NCBI GenBank assembly: GCA_964512045.1
Contig: CAZEJK010000231.1
Location: forward strand, 1 to 8,117
Length of the DNA: 8,117 nucleotides
Direction: 5' to 3'
Origin: CAZEJK01 sp964512045
GTDB taxonomy: Bacteria; Acidobacteriota; Thermoanaerobaculia; Thermoanaerobaculales; Sulfomarinibacteraceae
Both the position numbers and the translations under genes were made by a program. The notes under the pieces were generated by a model. The model was not told the origin of the DNA, searched no databases, and saw nothing but the letters and a program-made list of their open reading frames with translations. The number at the start of each line of letters is the position of its first letter. Position 1 is the stretch's first letter. Below are positions 1 to 6,499 of the stretch, piece after piece.

Positions 1-72
1 GCGGGACCGGCACTACCGGAGCATCACTTTGGTTGCGGCCCGCGGCCGCGTTGGCGACTCAAAACTCCGTAT

Positions 73-88
73 CTTCGAAAACTCGAAG
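73..88. repeat. Inverted repeat, 6-bp arms, 4-nt loop
   Basis: The arms CTTCGA and TCGAAG are perfect reverse complements around AAAC. On the minus strand the stem is followed by ATACGG and then a short GTTTT, which is too far away and too short for a convincing rho-independent terminator. It may still be part of a 3' processing or termination region for the gene ending at 221. Confidence 0.4.
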
Positions 89-154
89 CATCCGCCGGGA
101 ACCGGATGGCCGGTAACCTGCTGCGTGCGCCTCACCCATCGAACGGTTCGAGGC

Positions 155-200
155 GCTCGCAGCACGCTCCGGAGGCTGGTTGGAGAAGCTCACAGCACGC
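155..200. repeat. 13-nt direct repeat, 33-nt period
   Basis: GCTCGCAGCACGC at 155-167 recurs as GCTCACAGCACGC at 188-200, with 12 of 13 bases identical. The start-to-start distance is 33 nt, about three helical turns. It lies just beyond the stop codon of the secreted protein gene and outside any supported coding region. It could be a protein-binding pair, a relic of local duplication, or chance. Confidence 0.45.
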
Positions 201-207
201 ACCCAAC

Positions 208-220
208 GCGACCTGGTCGC
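208..220 (-). repeat. Inverted repeat abutting the stop codon
   Basis: GCGACC and GGTCGC flank a single base, and the element starts at the first base after the TGA stop (221-223) of the propeller gene. In RNA it could form a 5-bp GC-rich stem with a triloop. There is no U-tract, so a role as a 3' stability element or part of a rho-dependent end is possible but unproven. Confidence 0.4.
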
Positions 221-2257
221 TCACGGTCGACCGATCCTGACGATCTCGCCGCAAACACCGACAGCCCAGCACAGGTCGGAGCGGACGCAATGCAGCCCGA
301 GCAGGCTCAGTGCGCTGCTGTTGTCCACCGCAGTCCACGAGGCGCCGGCGTCGGTGGTCCGCAACACCGCACCCCAGTCGCCGACCGCCCAACCCGTTGC
401 CGGCTTCGGAAACTGAATGTCGTGGAGGTCGCCGCCGAGGCCAAGCTCACGCCGAGTCCAGGTGGCGCCTCCATCGATGGTCGCAAACACACCACGCTCT
501 GCCGCGATCCACCCCGTGTCGGTATCGGTGAACGTCACCTGGAGCATGTGCGGGGAGACCGCATCGTGCTGCTGAGCGGTCCAGGTCTGGCCGCCATCGG
601 AGGTGTGGACAATCTCCCCGAGACCCCCCACGGCCCAGCCATGCATGGGATCGGTGAAGTGGAACCCGCCAAGAACGGTCTCGAAGCCGACGCTCAACGA
701 CGCGTCGATACCGGTGGACACCCATTGCCAGCTCGCGCCTCCATCGCTGGTCTCGGCGAGGAACAGCCGCATCCCTCCGGATGCGCCGTCGTAGTGGCCC
801 TTCTCGAGCGCCCAGCCATGATTGGCATCGAAGAACTGCACGTCGAAGAACTCTGCGCTCAGATCGTCCTCCAGGTTCTGACCCTGATCGACCCACGTGG
901 CCCCGCCATCTGAGGTGTGCAGGATCGCGCCCCGCTGCTCCCACCCGCCATCGTCGACCATCTCGGACCTCCCAACCGCCCAGCCTGTCTGCTCATCGAC
1001 GAAGGCCACCGCATCGAGACGGAAGACACTGAACAGGCTGTCCATGCGCGGTGCCTGCTCGTACTGCTCGGTCCAGGTCACCCCGCCGTCCGCCGTGTGC
1101 AAGATGACCTGTCCCCAAAGGTACGGCCCAAAGGTCTTGCGACCGACGGCCCAGCCGGACATGTCGCTGGCGAAGAACACGTCCTCGAGCTTGTAGTGGG
1201 TGCTGATGTAGCTCTGCTCGAAGAGGTTCTCTCCGTTCGGCCACCCGTACTCGCCCCACGGATCGGAGGAGACGACGAGAATGTCGTGGTCACCCACGCC
1301 CACGGCTCGGCTCCCGGTCAACACCAGCCCTTGGATGCCCTCGCTGTCGTGCCGCTCCTGGATCACCTTCTCCCAGGTCGCCCCACCGTCGAGTGTCCGG
1401 TACACGGGCGGGCCCCATGCGCCGACGTAGTTCGCCCCGACGACATAGGCACGATCGGCATCCAACGCTTCAACGTCCCACATCAGGTCGAAGAACTGCC
1501 CGGGCTCATGGCGCTGCCAGGTCGTACCGCCATCGTCCGTTCGGAAGGTGGCGCCACCGCTTTCGCCTGAGTTGGTCACGAACCCGGTCACCCACGCGTG
1601 GTCGGCACTCACGACCTCGATGTCGGTGGCCGTGATCGCGAGCTCTCCTGGCGACTGATCGGTCCAGCTCTGACCGCCGTCACGGGTGTGATAGATCGCC
1701 ACCGCGTGCTCGGGCCACGGGTCGTCTCCGAGGTAGCGTGCACCCACCGCCCAGCCGGTCTGGCTGTCGAGGAACTGCACCCCGTGGAGGATGCTCGCAT
1801 CATCCGCCACGTGCTGCTCGACCCAGGATGCACCACCATCGGAGGTGTGCCATACGGAGGCCCGCCAGTTGTCGGCGTCACCCCAGTGGTCCCAGTGGAT
1901 CGCCCGGACTGCCGTCACCCAACCCTGCTGGGCGTCCACGAACGATACGGCTCGCAGGCTATCCGAGGTCGAAACCGTCTGGCGGTTCCAGCTGGCGCCG
2001 CCGTCCGCCGTGTGGAGGATCAGACCCTCATCACCGACGGCCCAGCCGTCGCTGGTGCCGGCAAACTCCACAGCATTCAGAGGCGCGGTCTCGCCAATCG
2101 GCTGCGCCTCCCACGTCGATCCTCCGTCGCTGGTCCGCAGGAGCGTCGAGCGCATCGCCTTGGCGACGCCGTCCCAATGTGGATCACCAACCGCCCAGCC
2201 AACCGTGTCGGACAGCATCTCCAGATCGAGGAGCCAGTACGAGGTCTCCACGAACTG
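221..2257 (-). repeat. Region encoding two consecutive seven-blade Ycf48-like propellers
   Basis: The 14 repeat units split into 7+7. Units 7 (about residues 853-868) and 14 (1198-1213) are the degenerate ones that lack the DGGxxW half. Each set of seven is preceded by a matching closing strand: residues 537-560 and 885-908 align without a gap, sharing T, Y, L, D, SD and GWAVG (11 identities in 24 positions by eye). That is what two propellers with strand-exchange ('velcro') closure would look like, and it suggests duplication of a whole propeller rather than steady addition of single blades. The short WGEYGWPNG stretch would be the linker. Confidence 0.7.
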
Positions 2258-3862
2258 TCGCGTCACCGCGAGCGTTCCTGCCGGCACCAGCTCCGGCACG
2301 AAGATCGGGTCGCCGGTGCGGTTGTCGATCACCGAGGCGTACGCGAGAAACGCGCCACCCGCGGTGCTGGCCGACACGACGGCGTACCCGTCGCTGACAG
2401 CACTCGACGTCACGCGTCCAAACACACGATCGAGCTGCCGGTACTCCAGCGGCCGGAGCGCCGTCTCGTGCGCTGCCACAGTGCCGAGGTGGGTACCGGT
2501 GGCGTCGTACAGATCGACCGTCAGCTGGATCGGCGACTCGGTGACGTTGACCAGACCGATGTTGGTGCGAAACCCGGTCCCTGGCGAGCCGCTTTCCTCG
2601 AGCTGGATGAGACGCGCCGAGTCGCCGTCGGAGATGGCGGTCACTGCGGCTCGTGCCGGGACCATCTGGCCGTAGGTTCCAGTAGGCGTTGCGTTGTAGG
2701 TGCGGCTGGTCACCTCGACCGTGCAGCCCTGAGGTGTGATCCGGAGCGCGGCAGCACCCTCGAACCCGAACACCGCATCGAGCACGTCGCCGTAGCGCAC
2801 GGACCGCCCTGGCGCCAGCTGAAAGGCCACGGAGGCGGGCGTCGAGTTGTCCTGATTGCGCGCCAGCAGCTCCACCGTATACGCACACTGTGTCGCACCT
2901 GGGTTGTGCACCTGCATGTCCGTACGCCACACCGTACCAGCAGCTCCGCCAACGTGCGCAGCAGCCGGTATGATCAGGGCGCCAGAGGGCGGCGGGCGCA
3001 TCGCCGGTAAGAACACCGGATCTCCGGTCCTGTTGTCGACCACCGAAGCGTAGGCAAGAAACGGTTCGTAGCCTGCTATCACGGCGTACCCGTCGTCCAC
3101 CGTCACCGAGGTCACCTGTCGGAACACCCGATCCAGCTGCCGGTACTCGTACGGCGACACGTACTGATCCACGGAGCCCAGCAACGTGCCGTCACTCGTG
3201 TAGAGGTCCAGCTCGGCCAGGAGGGTGGAGGACCCAAGGTTCAACAGGCCGATATTCGTGCGATAACCGGTTTCATCTGAGTCACTTTCGGACAGCTGTA
3301 CGATCCGCGCGGGCTCACCGTCGCCGAACGCTTGGGCGGCGGTGAACGCCGGAACCAGCTGACCGTAGGTTCCGTCCGGCCGGTCGTTGTACGTCCGGCT
3401 CGAAGCGAGGACCTCGCCATCGCTCACCACCAGGCGCAACGCGGCTGCTCCCGAGAAGCTGAACAGATCCGCAAGCACGTCCTCGAAACGCTGACTCGAG
3501 CCAGCGGCCAGCGTCAGCTGTGAGGTCGCGGGTTCCATGTTGCTCTCGTTCCGCTTCAGGAGAGCAACGGTCACCGCTACGGCTGCATCACCTGGGTTAT
3601 GCAGCTCGAGATCGGTCCGCCAAAGGGTCCCGGCGGCACCGGAGCTGTGCGCGGCCGCCGGAATGTACAGGGTCGTACCCGCGGCCACGCGCTCGGCCAC
3701 AACGGGCGAGCCGTCCGCACGAACCCTCGTCACCGAGTCGGTAGCGCAGCACTTCCAGTCGGCACTGTCGGCTGACGCCATGCCGGCAGCAACGAGGCTC
3801 GACCACGCCAACAGCAAACCTGCAACAACACCACAGCAGCACGACGCCTGATTCCGCTTCAT
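221..3862 (-). CDS. Secreted double-propeller protein: duplicated N-terminal domain plus 14 Ycf48-like repeats
   Basis: A protein of 1213 residues. Residues 1-31 form a Sec signal peptide (KR, hydrophobic core, ASA-type cleavage site). Residues about 66-292 and 297-527 are two tandem copies of one domain sharing IPAAAH, GAAGT, WRTD, GTYGQ, RTNIGL, EYRQLDRVF and DNRTGDP. Residues about 535-1213 carry 14 units of the Ycf48/BNR type (GWAVG, then HTSDGGxSW), starting near 555, 606, 647, 703, 756, 805, 853, 903, 960, 1016, 1075, 1117, 1157 and 1198. In Ycf48/Hcf136 proteins seven such units make one beta-propeller. No catalytic motif, C-terminal anchor or sorting signal is seen, so a binding or adhesive extracellular role is the best inference; the ligand is unknown. 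The start at 3862 (ATG, GGAGGT five bases upstream) is preferred over an in-frame codon at 4006 because a sigma-54 promoter lies between them and the signal peptide begins here. Gene existence is near certain; function is not. Confidence 0.93.
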   Translation of the reverse strand: MKRNQASCCCGVVAGLLLAWSSLVAAGMASADSADWKCCATDSVTRVRADGSPVVAERVAAGTTLYIPAAAHSSGAAGTLWRTDLELHNPGDAAVAVTVALLKRNESNMEPATSQLTLAAGSSQRFEDVLADLFSFSGAAALRLVVSDGEVLASSRTYNDRPDGTYGQLVPAFTAAQAFGDGEPARIVQLSESDSDETGYRTNIGLLNLGSSTLLAELDLYTSDGTLLGSVDQYVSPYEYRQLDRVFRQVTSVTVDDGYAVIAGYEPFLAYASVVDNRTGDPVFLPAMRPPPSGALIIPAAAHVGGAAGTVWRTDMQVHNPGATQCAYTVELLARNQDNSTPASVAFQLAPGRSVRYGDVLDAVFGFEGAAALRITPQGCTVEVTSRTYNATPTGTYGQMVPARAAVTAISDGDSARLIQLEESGSPGTGFRTNIGLVNVTESPIQLTVDLYDATGTHLGTVAAHETALRPLEYRQLDRVFGRVTSSAVSDGYAVVSASTAGGAFLAYASVIDNRTGDPIFVPELVPAGTLAVTRQFVETSYWLLDLEMLSDTVGWAVGDPHWDGVAKAMRSTLLRTSDGGSTWEAQPIGETAPLNAVEFAGTSDGWAVGDEGLILHTADGGASWNRQTVSTSDSLRAVSFVDAQQGWVTAVRAIHWDHWGDADNWRASVWHTSDGGASWVEQHVADDASILHGVQFLDSQTGWAVGARYLGDDPWPEHAVAIYHTRDGGQSWTDQSPGELAITATDIEVVSADHAWVTGFVTNSGESGGATFRTDDGGTTWQRHEPGQFFDLMWDVEALDADRAYVVGANYVGAWGPPVYRTLDGGATWEKVIQERHDSEGIQGLVLTGSRAVGVGDHDILVVSSDPWGEYGWPNGENLFEQSYISTHYKLEDVFFASDMSGWAVGRKTFGPYLWGQVILHTADGGVTWTEQYEQAPRMDSLFSVFRLDAVAFVDEQTGWAVGRSEMVDDGGWEQRGAILHTSDGGATWVDQGQNLEDDLSAEFFDVQFFDANHGWALEKGHYDGASGGMRLFLAETSDGGASWQWVSTGIDASLSVGFETVLGGFHFTDPMHGWAVGGLGEIVHTSDGGQTWTAQQHDAVSPHMLQVTFTDTDTGWIAAERGVFATIDGGATWTRRELGLGGDLHDIQFPKPATGWAVGDWGAVLRTTDAGASWTAVDNSSALSLLGLHCVRSDLCWAVGVCGEIVRIGRP
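2282..3667 (-). repeat. Tandem duplication encoding two copies of an approximately 230-residue domain
   Basis: Copy A is encoded by about 3667-2987 and copy B by about 2974-2282. They align end to end at protein level, from YIPAAAH/IIPAAAH through WRTD, RTNIGL, EYRQLDRVF and DGYAV to VDNRTGDPVF/IDNRTGDPIF, with only small gaps. The pattern of alternating hydrophobic residues suggests an all-beta fold. I do not recognise a named family; similar IPAAAH...WRTDL domains are, from memory, frequent in secreted proteins of Acidobacteriota. Confidence 0.85.
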
Positions 3863-3866
3863 GGCA

Positions 3867-3872
3867 ACCTCC
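3867..3872 (-). promoter_or_regulatory. Ribosome binding site of the secreted propeller gene
   Basis: GGAGGT on the minus strand; its GGAGG core ends five bases before the ATG at 3862-3860. It fixes the start of the secreted protein at the MKRNQ methionine. With the predicted sigma-54 start site near 3875 the leader would be only about 13 nt, just long enough to hold this site. Confidence 0.85.
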
Positions 3873-3886
3873 GCTCCACTCAGTAC

Positions 3887-3901
3887 GCAATCCCGGTGCC
3901 A
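3887..3901 (-). promoter_or_regulatory. Sigma-54 (RpoN) -24/-12 promoter
   Basis: The minus strand reads TGGCAC, CGGGA, TTGC. All ten bases of the TGGCAC-N5-TTGC core match, with the conserved GG and GC at correct spacing. Counting from the -12 C at 3887 puts +1 near 3875, an A, 13 nt before the start codon and just upstream of the GGAGGT ribosome site. Sigma-54 promoters need an AAA+ activator, and one is encoded two genes upstream at 6500-7939. I searched the other two leaders by eye and found no comparable match. Family rules are established knowledge; use of this site in the cell is inferred. Confidence 0.85.
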
Positions 3902-3976
3902 CACCCTCCGGCAGAATGGAGAGCCTCCTACCACGGCGTCTCCGCTTCGCACGTCCCTGCGCTGGAGCGGCATGCA

Positions 3977-4014
3977 ATACCCGGAGCGCTCCTCTCGCAT
4001 ACCCATACGGGTAT
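3977..4014. promoter_or_regulatory. Candidate enhancer (UAS): three ATACCC/GGGTAT half-sites
   Basis: ATACCC occurs at 3977-3982 and 3999-4004, and its complement GGGTAT at 4009-4014. The last two form an inverted repeat with a 4-nt spacer; the first is a direct copy 22 bp away, about two helical turns. A perfect 10-bp palindrome GGAGCGCTCC (3983-3992) sits between them. The cluster is about 100-140 bp upstream of the predicted sigma-54 start site, the usual range for activator binding. It also lies seven bases after the kinase stop codon, so an RNA hairpin at the 3' end of that transcript is an alternative reading. Confidence 0.5.
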
Positions 4015-4021
4015 CAGTGAG

Positions 4022-6436
4022 TCAGCTGACGGTCTCCTCGCGAACGATCGTCAGCTCTGTGATCCGGGCCCTCGCATCCGTCTCGCTCGGCCGGTCCTGG
4101 GGACGTTTGGCGAGCATGGACATGACCAGCTCGTCGAGCTCCAATGGAATCTCGGGCCGATAGCGTATCGGCTCAACCGGGGTCACGTCGAGCACCTGCT
4201 TGATGATCTCCACTGGCGTCTCGCCGGGAAATGCCGGTCGGTTGGTGACGAGCTCGTACGCGATGACCCCGACGGCGTACAGGTCCGAAGCGGCCGAGAA
4301 CCGCTGCTCGGTAATCACCTCTGGCGCCAGGTACGCGATCGTCCCGATGAGCATCCCCGTCTGCGTCAGGCGGGTGAGCGTCTGCGTGCGGGCAAGACCG
4401 AAGTCGAGGAGCTTGACGAAGGTCGGGTCGTCGTCCTGGCTGACCAAGAAGACGTTCTCCGGCTTCAGATCGCGGTGCAGGATGCCCTTGGAATGAAGGC
4501 GCTCGGTGGTCGCGAGGAGCTGGGCGATGATCCGCAGCGCCTCTGCAAACGGCACCGGATCGGAGGTCGCCAGGCGCTCTGCCAACGACCGACCCTCGAG
4601 CAGCTCCATGGCGATGAACAGCCGTCCGTCGTGCTCGCCGCGCTCGTGGACTCGCACTACGTGCGGGTCATCCAGCTGATCGATGACCGCCGCCTCGTGC
4701 AAGAACCGGCGTCGGACGGTCGCATCCGCCGCCAGCTCGTCACGGATGACCTTCAACGCCACCGGCCGCGAGCCGCCGCCGAGGCTCTCGGCACGGTACA
4801 CGACACCCATTCCACCGGCGGCAAGACGGTCTTTGAGCCGGTACGACCCGATCTGGCTGCTCCGCCGCCAGAACGCCAGCAGCGTCCGGTAGCGGTAGCC
4901 GAGCCAGCCCACGAGCAGCAGCACACCGCCGAGCCCACCGAGGATCAGGTTGGCGCGCAGGTGCGCACGGCTGGTACGCAGCCGCTCGACCTCGTTCTGG
5001 GCTTCCAAGAGGTCGATCTCGCGCTGCTTCTTCTCGGCCTGATAGCGGGCCTCCAGCTCCTGAACGCGCCGGTTCGAACGTTCGTTCAGCTTGATCTCGC
5101 GCGCGTTCGTCGCCGCTCGGAACGCCTCCAGCGCACCCTTGTAGTCGCCGAGCTCCTCACGCACCTCGGCGAGAAGCCCGTTCGCCTGATGCAGCCGATC
5201 CGTATCGTCGAGCGTCTCCGCGATCTGGACAGCGCGCACCAGGTACTCAGTCGCGTCGCGTCGGCGCCCGCTCAGCTTGAGCGCCCGCCCGATGTTCTGC
5301 GAGCTCCGGGCGACCCCGTCGCGAACGTCGAGCTCCTCCCACATTGCCAGCGCCTGGCGGTGCAGCTCCAATGCTGCCTCGAGATCGCCACGATCCCGGT
5401 TCACCACGCCGATGTTGTCCAGAGTCGCCGCTATGTCCCACTTGCTTTCCTGCTCCCTGGCATAGGCAAGCACCTTCCGGTACTCGGCCTCGGCCTCGTC
5501 GTACCGCTGCATCAATTGGTACACGTTACCGATGTTCGTGTGGGTCCCGGCCACTCCGGAGAGGTTGCCGACCTTTGCGTACAGCTTCTGGGCGCGCTGG
5601 AAGTACTCGAGCGCCCTATCGAGCTGATCCATGTCCATGAAGATGTTGCCGATGTTGGCACACGAGCTCGCCACACCGCCCTCGTCCCCGGCCGCCTCGT
5701 CCTTTTCGAGCGACACCAGCAAGCTCTCGAGGGCCCCATCGTAGTCGCCCATCTGGTACTGGGCGATACCGATGTTATTCAGCGCTTGCGAGATCCCACG
5801 CTCGTCTCCGAGCTGCCGCACGATCTCGAGCTCCTCGAGATGGATCTCGTAGGCCCGCGCGAAGTCTCCACGGTCGTAGTGGACATTGGCCACGTTGCCG
5901 AGCGTGCGCGCTACCCCCTCCAGGTTGTCCAGCTCCCTATCGATCTCGAGGCTCCGGTGATACAGCTCGAGCGCCTGGTCGTAGTTGCCCATCATCCGGT
6001 GGCAGACACCCATTACGTTGAGTGAGCTCGCGACCCCGCGCTGCACGCCTGCCTGCTCATACAGCTCCGCTGCGCGCGTGGCGTGCTCCAACGACGTCTG
6101 ATGCGCACCGGCAACACTCTCTGCAACCGCCAGGTTCCGCTCCGCCGCAGCCTCTCCGACCAGATCGTCGAGCTGGCGCGCCAGAGCCAGCGCCTCCTGC
6201 CCGTACCGCCGTCCCGTCTCCACCGACACGAAGCTCGTCCTGTAGGCCAGCTCATGGAGGATCTCCAGGCGCTCCTCGTCCGAAGCCGTCTCGAGCCGTG
6301 CCTCGAGCCCCGCGACCGGCAGCTCCTGCAGCGGTTCCTCCGCACCGAGCACGACGACCCACAGCACCGCGGCCATCACAGCCCCGGCTCGAACCGCCGG
6401 ACGGATCAGCTTCCGTGCCCCAAGGGACGTCTTCAC
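4022..6436 (-). CDS. TPR-sensor transmembrane Ser/Thr protein kinase
   Basis: An 804-residue protein. Residues 1-32 are a basic then hydrophobic export signal or signal anchor. From about 55 to 445 run roughly ten TPR units in strict 40-residue register (NIG-type positions at 181, 221, 261, 301, 341, 381). Residues 445-493 are a charged coiled coil, 496-514 a membrane helix, and 531-795 a Hanks-type kinase. Kinase motifs: GGMG loop 541-544, lysine K562, helix-C glutamate E581, HRD 654-656, K658/N661, DFG 678-680, APE 704-706, D718 and R782; all key residues are present, so it should be active. Position 539 is Ala where the first loop Gly is usual, a tolerated change. The topology implies TPRs outside the cytoplasm and kinase inside. 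It is an RD kinase with threonines at 684-699 that could be autophosphorylated. The GTG start is firm: an in-frame TAG lies two codons before it and the signal begins here. Substrates are unknown; the adjacent activator is a candidate. Confidence 0.93.
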   Translation of the reverse strand: MKTSLGARKLIRPAVRAGAVMAAVLWVVVLGAEEPLQELPVAGLEARLETASDEERLEILHELAYRTSFVSVETGRRYGQEALALARQLDDLVGEAAAERNLAVAESVAGAHQTSLEHATRAAELYEQAGVQRGVASSLNVMGVCHRMMGNYDQALELYHRSLEIDRELDNLEGVARTLGNVANVHYDRGDFARAYEIHLEELEIVRQLGDERGISQALNNIGIAQYQMGDYDGALESLLVSLEKDEAAGDEGGVASSCANIGNIFMDMDQLDRALEYFQRAQKLYAKVGNLSGVAGTHTNIGNVYQLMQRYDEAEAEYRKVLAYAREQESKWDIAATLDNIGVVNRDRGDLEAALELHRQALAMWEELDVRDGVARSSQNIGRALKLSGRRRDATEYLVRAVQIAETLDDTDRLHQANGLLAEVREELGDYKGALEAFRAATNAREIKLNERSNRRVQELEARYQAEKKQREIDLLEAQNEVERLRTSRAHLRANLILGGLGGVLLLVGWLGYRYRTLLAFWRRSSQIGSYRLKDRLAAGGMGVVYRAESLGGGSRPVALKVIRDELAADATVRRRFLHEAAVIDQLDDPHVVRVHERGEHDGRLFIAMELLEGRSLAERLATSDPVPFAEALRIIAQLLATTERLHSKGILHRDLKPENVFLVSQDDDPTFVKLLDFGLARTQTLTRLTQTGMLIGTIAYLAPEVITEQRFSAASDLYAVGVIAYELVTNRPAFPGETPVEIIKQVLDVTPVEPIRYRPEIPLELDELVMSMLAKRPQDRPSETDARARITELTIVREETVS
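5102..6277 (-). repeat. Region encoding the 40-residue-period TPR array
   Basis: About ten units, each with a central (N)NIG-like turn followed by GDYxxALE-type second helices such as GNYDQALELY, GDFARAYEIH and GDYDGALESL. The 40-residue period (not 34) is typical of TPR_12/LGN-like arrays linked to bacterial signalling outputs. The first two and last units are the most diverged. Confidence 0.85.
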
Positions 6437-6440
6437 AGCC

Positions 6441-6446
6441 TACTCC
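6441..6446 (-). promoter_or_regulatory. Ribosome binding site of the kinase gene
   Basis: GGAG (6446-6443) within GGAGTA on the minus strand lies six bases before the GTG start at 6436. The A, TAG stop and GCT that separate it from the GTG place an in-frame stop just upstream, so no longer start is possible. Confidence 0.7.
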
Positions 6447-6478
6447 GTGTTGTCTGTAGCCATGTCACTGTAGCACTC

Positions 6479-6493
6479 CGAGACCGTCTCGTC
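6479..6493 (-). promoter_or_regulatory. Palindromic 15-nt motif in the activator-kinase gap
   Basis: The minus strand reads GACGAGACGGTCTCG. Its last 13 bases form a palindrome (CGAGAC/GTCTCG with one central base). It lies seven bases after the activator's TAG stop and about 40 bases before the kinase start. The same motif, 14 of 15 bases identical, is found in opposite orientation at 7991-8005 inside the activator's promoter. It may be an operator shared by both leaders; as RNA it could form a small 5-bp hairpin. Confidence 0.4.
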
Positions 6494-6499
6494 GTGCCA

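Larger units (their letters stand above)
1..220. other. Gene-free region downstream of the secreted propeller gene
   Basis: I can support no coding sequence on either strand; the open frames crossing this stretch are continuations of frames antisense or out of phase to the large gene at 221-3862. It is rich in short inverted repeats: CTTCGA/TCGAAG around a 4-nt loop (73-88), ACCGG/CCGGT around a 4-nt loop (101-114), TCGAAC/GTTCGA with one central base (139-151) and GCGACC/GGTCGC with one central base (208-220). It also has a 13-nt direct repeat (155-167 and 188-200). None is followed by a clear T-run on the minus strand, so no intrinsic terminator is called, although this is where transcription of the upstream gene should end. 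Confidence 0.6.

Noticed and set aside
73..220. Rho-independent terminator after the propeller gene
   Set aside because: Several stems exist but none is followed by a T-run on the minus strand.
221..2257. Sialidase or other glycosidase, from the Asp-box-like SDGGxTW motifs
   Set aside because: The repeats are the Ycf48 kind (GWAVG plus DGGxSW) and there is no sialidase arginine triad or catalytic Tyr/Glu context; an enzymatic call would be invention.
221..2257. Photosystem II assembly role from the Ycf48 similarity
   Set aside because: Only the repeat fold is shared. The protein is far longer, has other domains and no photosynthesis genes nearby.
29..3010. Plus-strand open frames at 29-913, 917-1570 and 1598-3010
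   Set aside because: Antisense to the propeller gene; Arg/Pro/His-rich products with repeats that mirror the blades.
3863..4006. Longer start for the secreted protein at 4006
   Set aside because: It would place the sigma-54 promoter and ribosome site inside the coding region and bury the signal peptide 48 residues in.
3896..6025. Plus-strand open frame of 709 codons
   Set aside because: Exactly antisense to the TPR kinase; its protein has the mirrored 40-residue rhythm of the TPR array and no domain of its own. Long antisense frames are normal in GC-rich coding DNA.
6440..6463. Seven-codon leader ORF ahead of the kinase
   Set aside because: It has ATG and TAG in the kinase frame but no ribosome site of its own; it is more simply the in-frame stop that sets the upstream limit for the kinase start.
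6493..6499. TGGCACG just after the activator stop as a sigma-54 -24 box for the kinase
   Set aside because: The -12 position shows no TTGC or even GC at the right spacing, so only half of the promoter is present.
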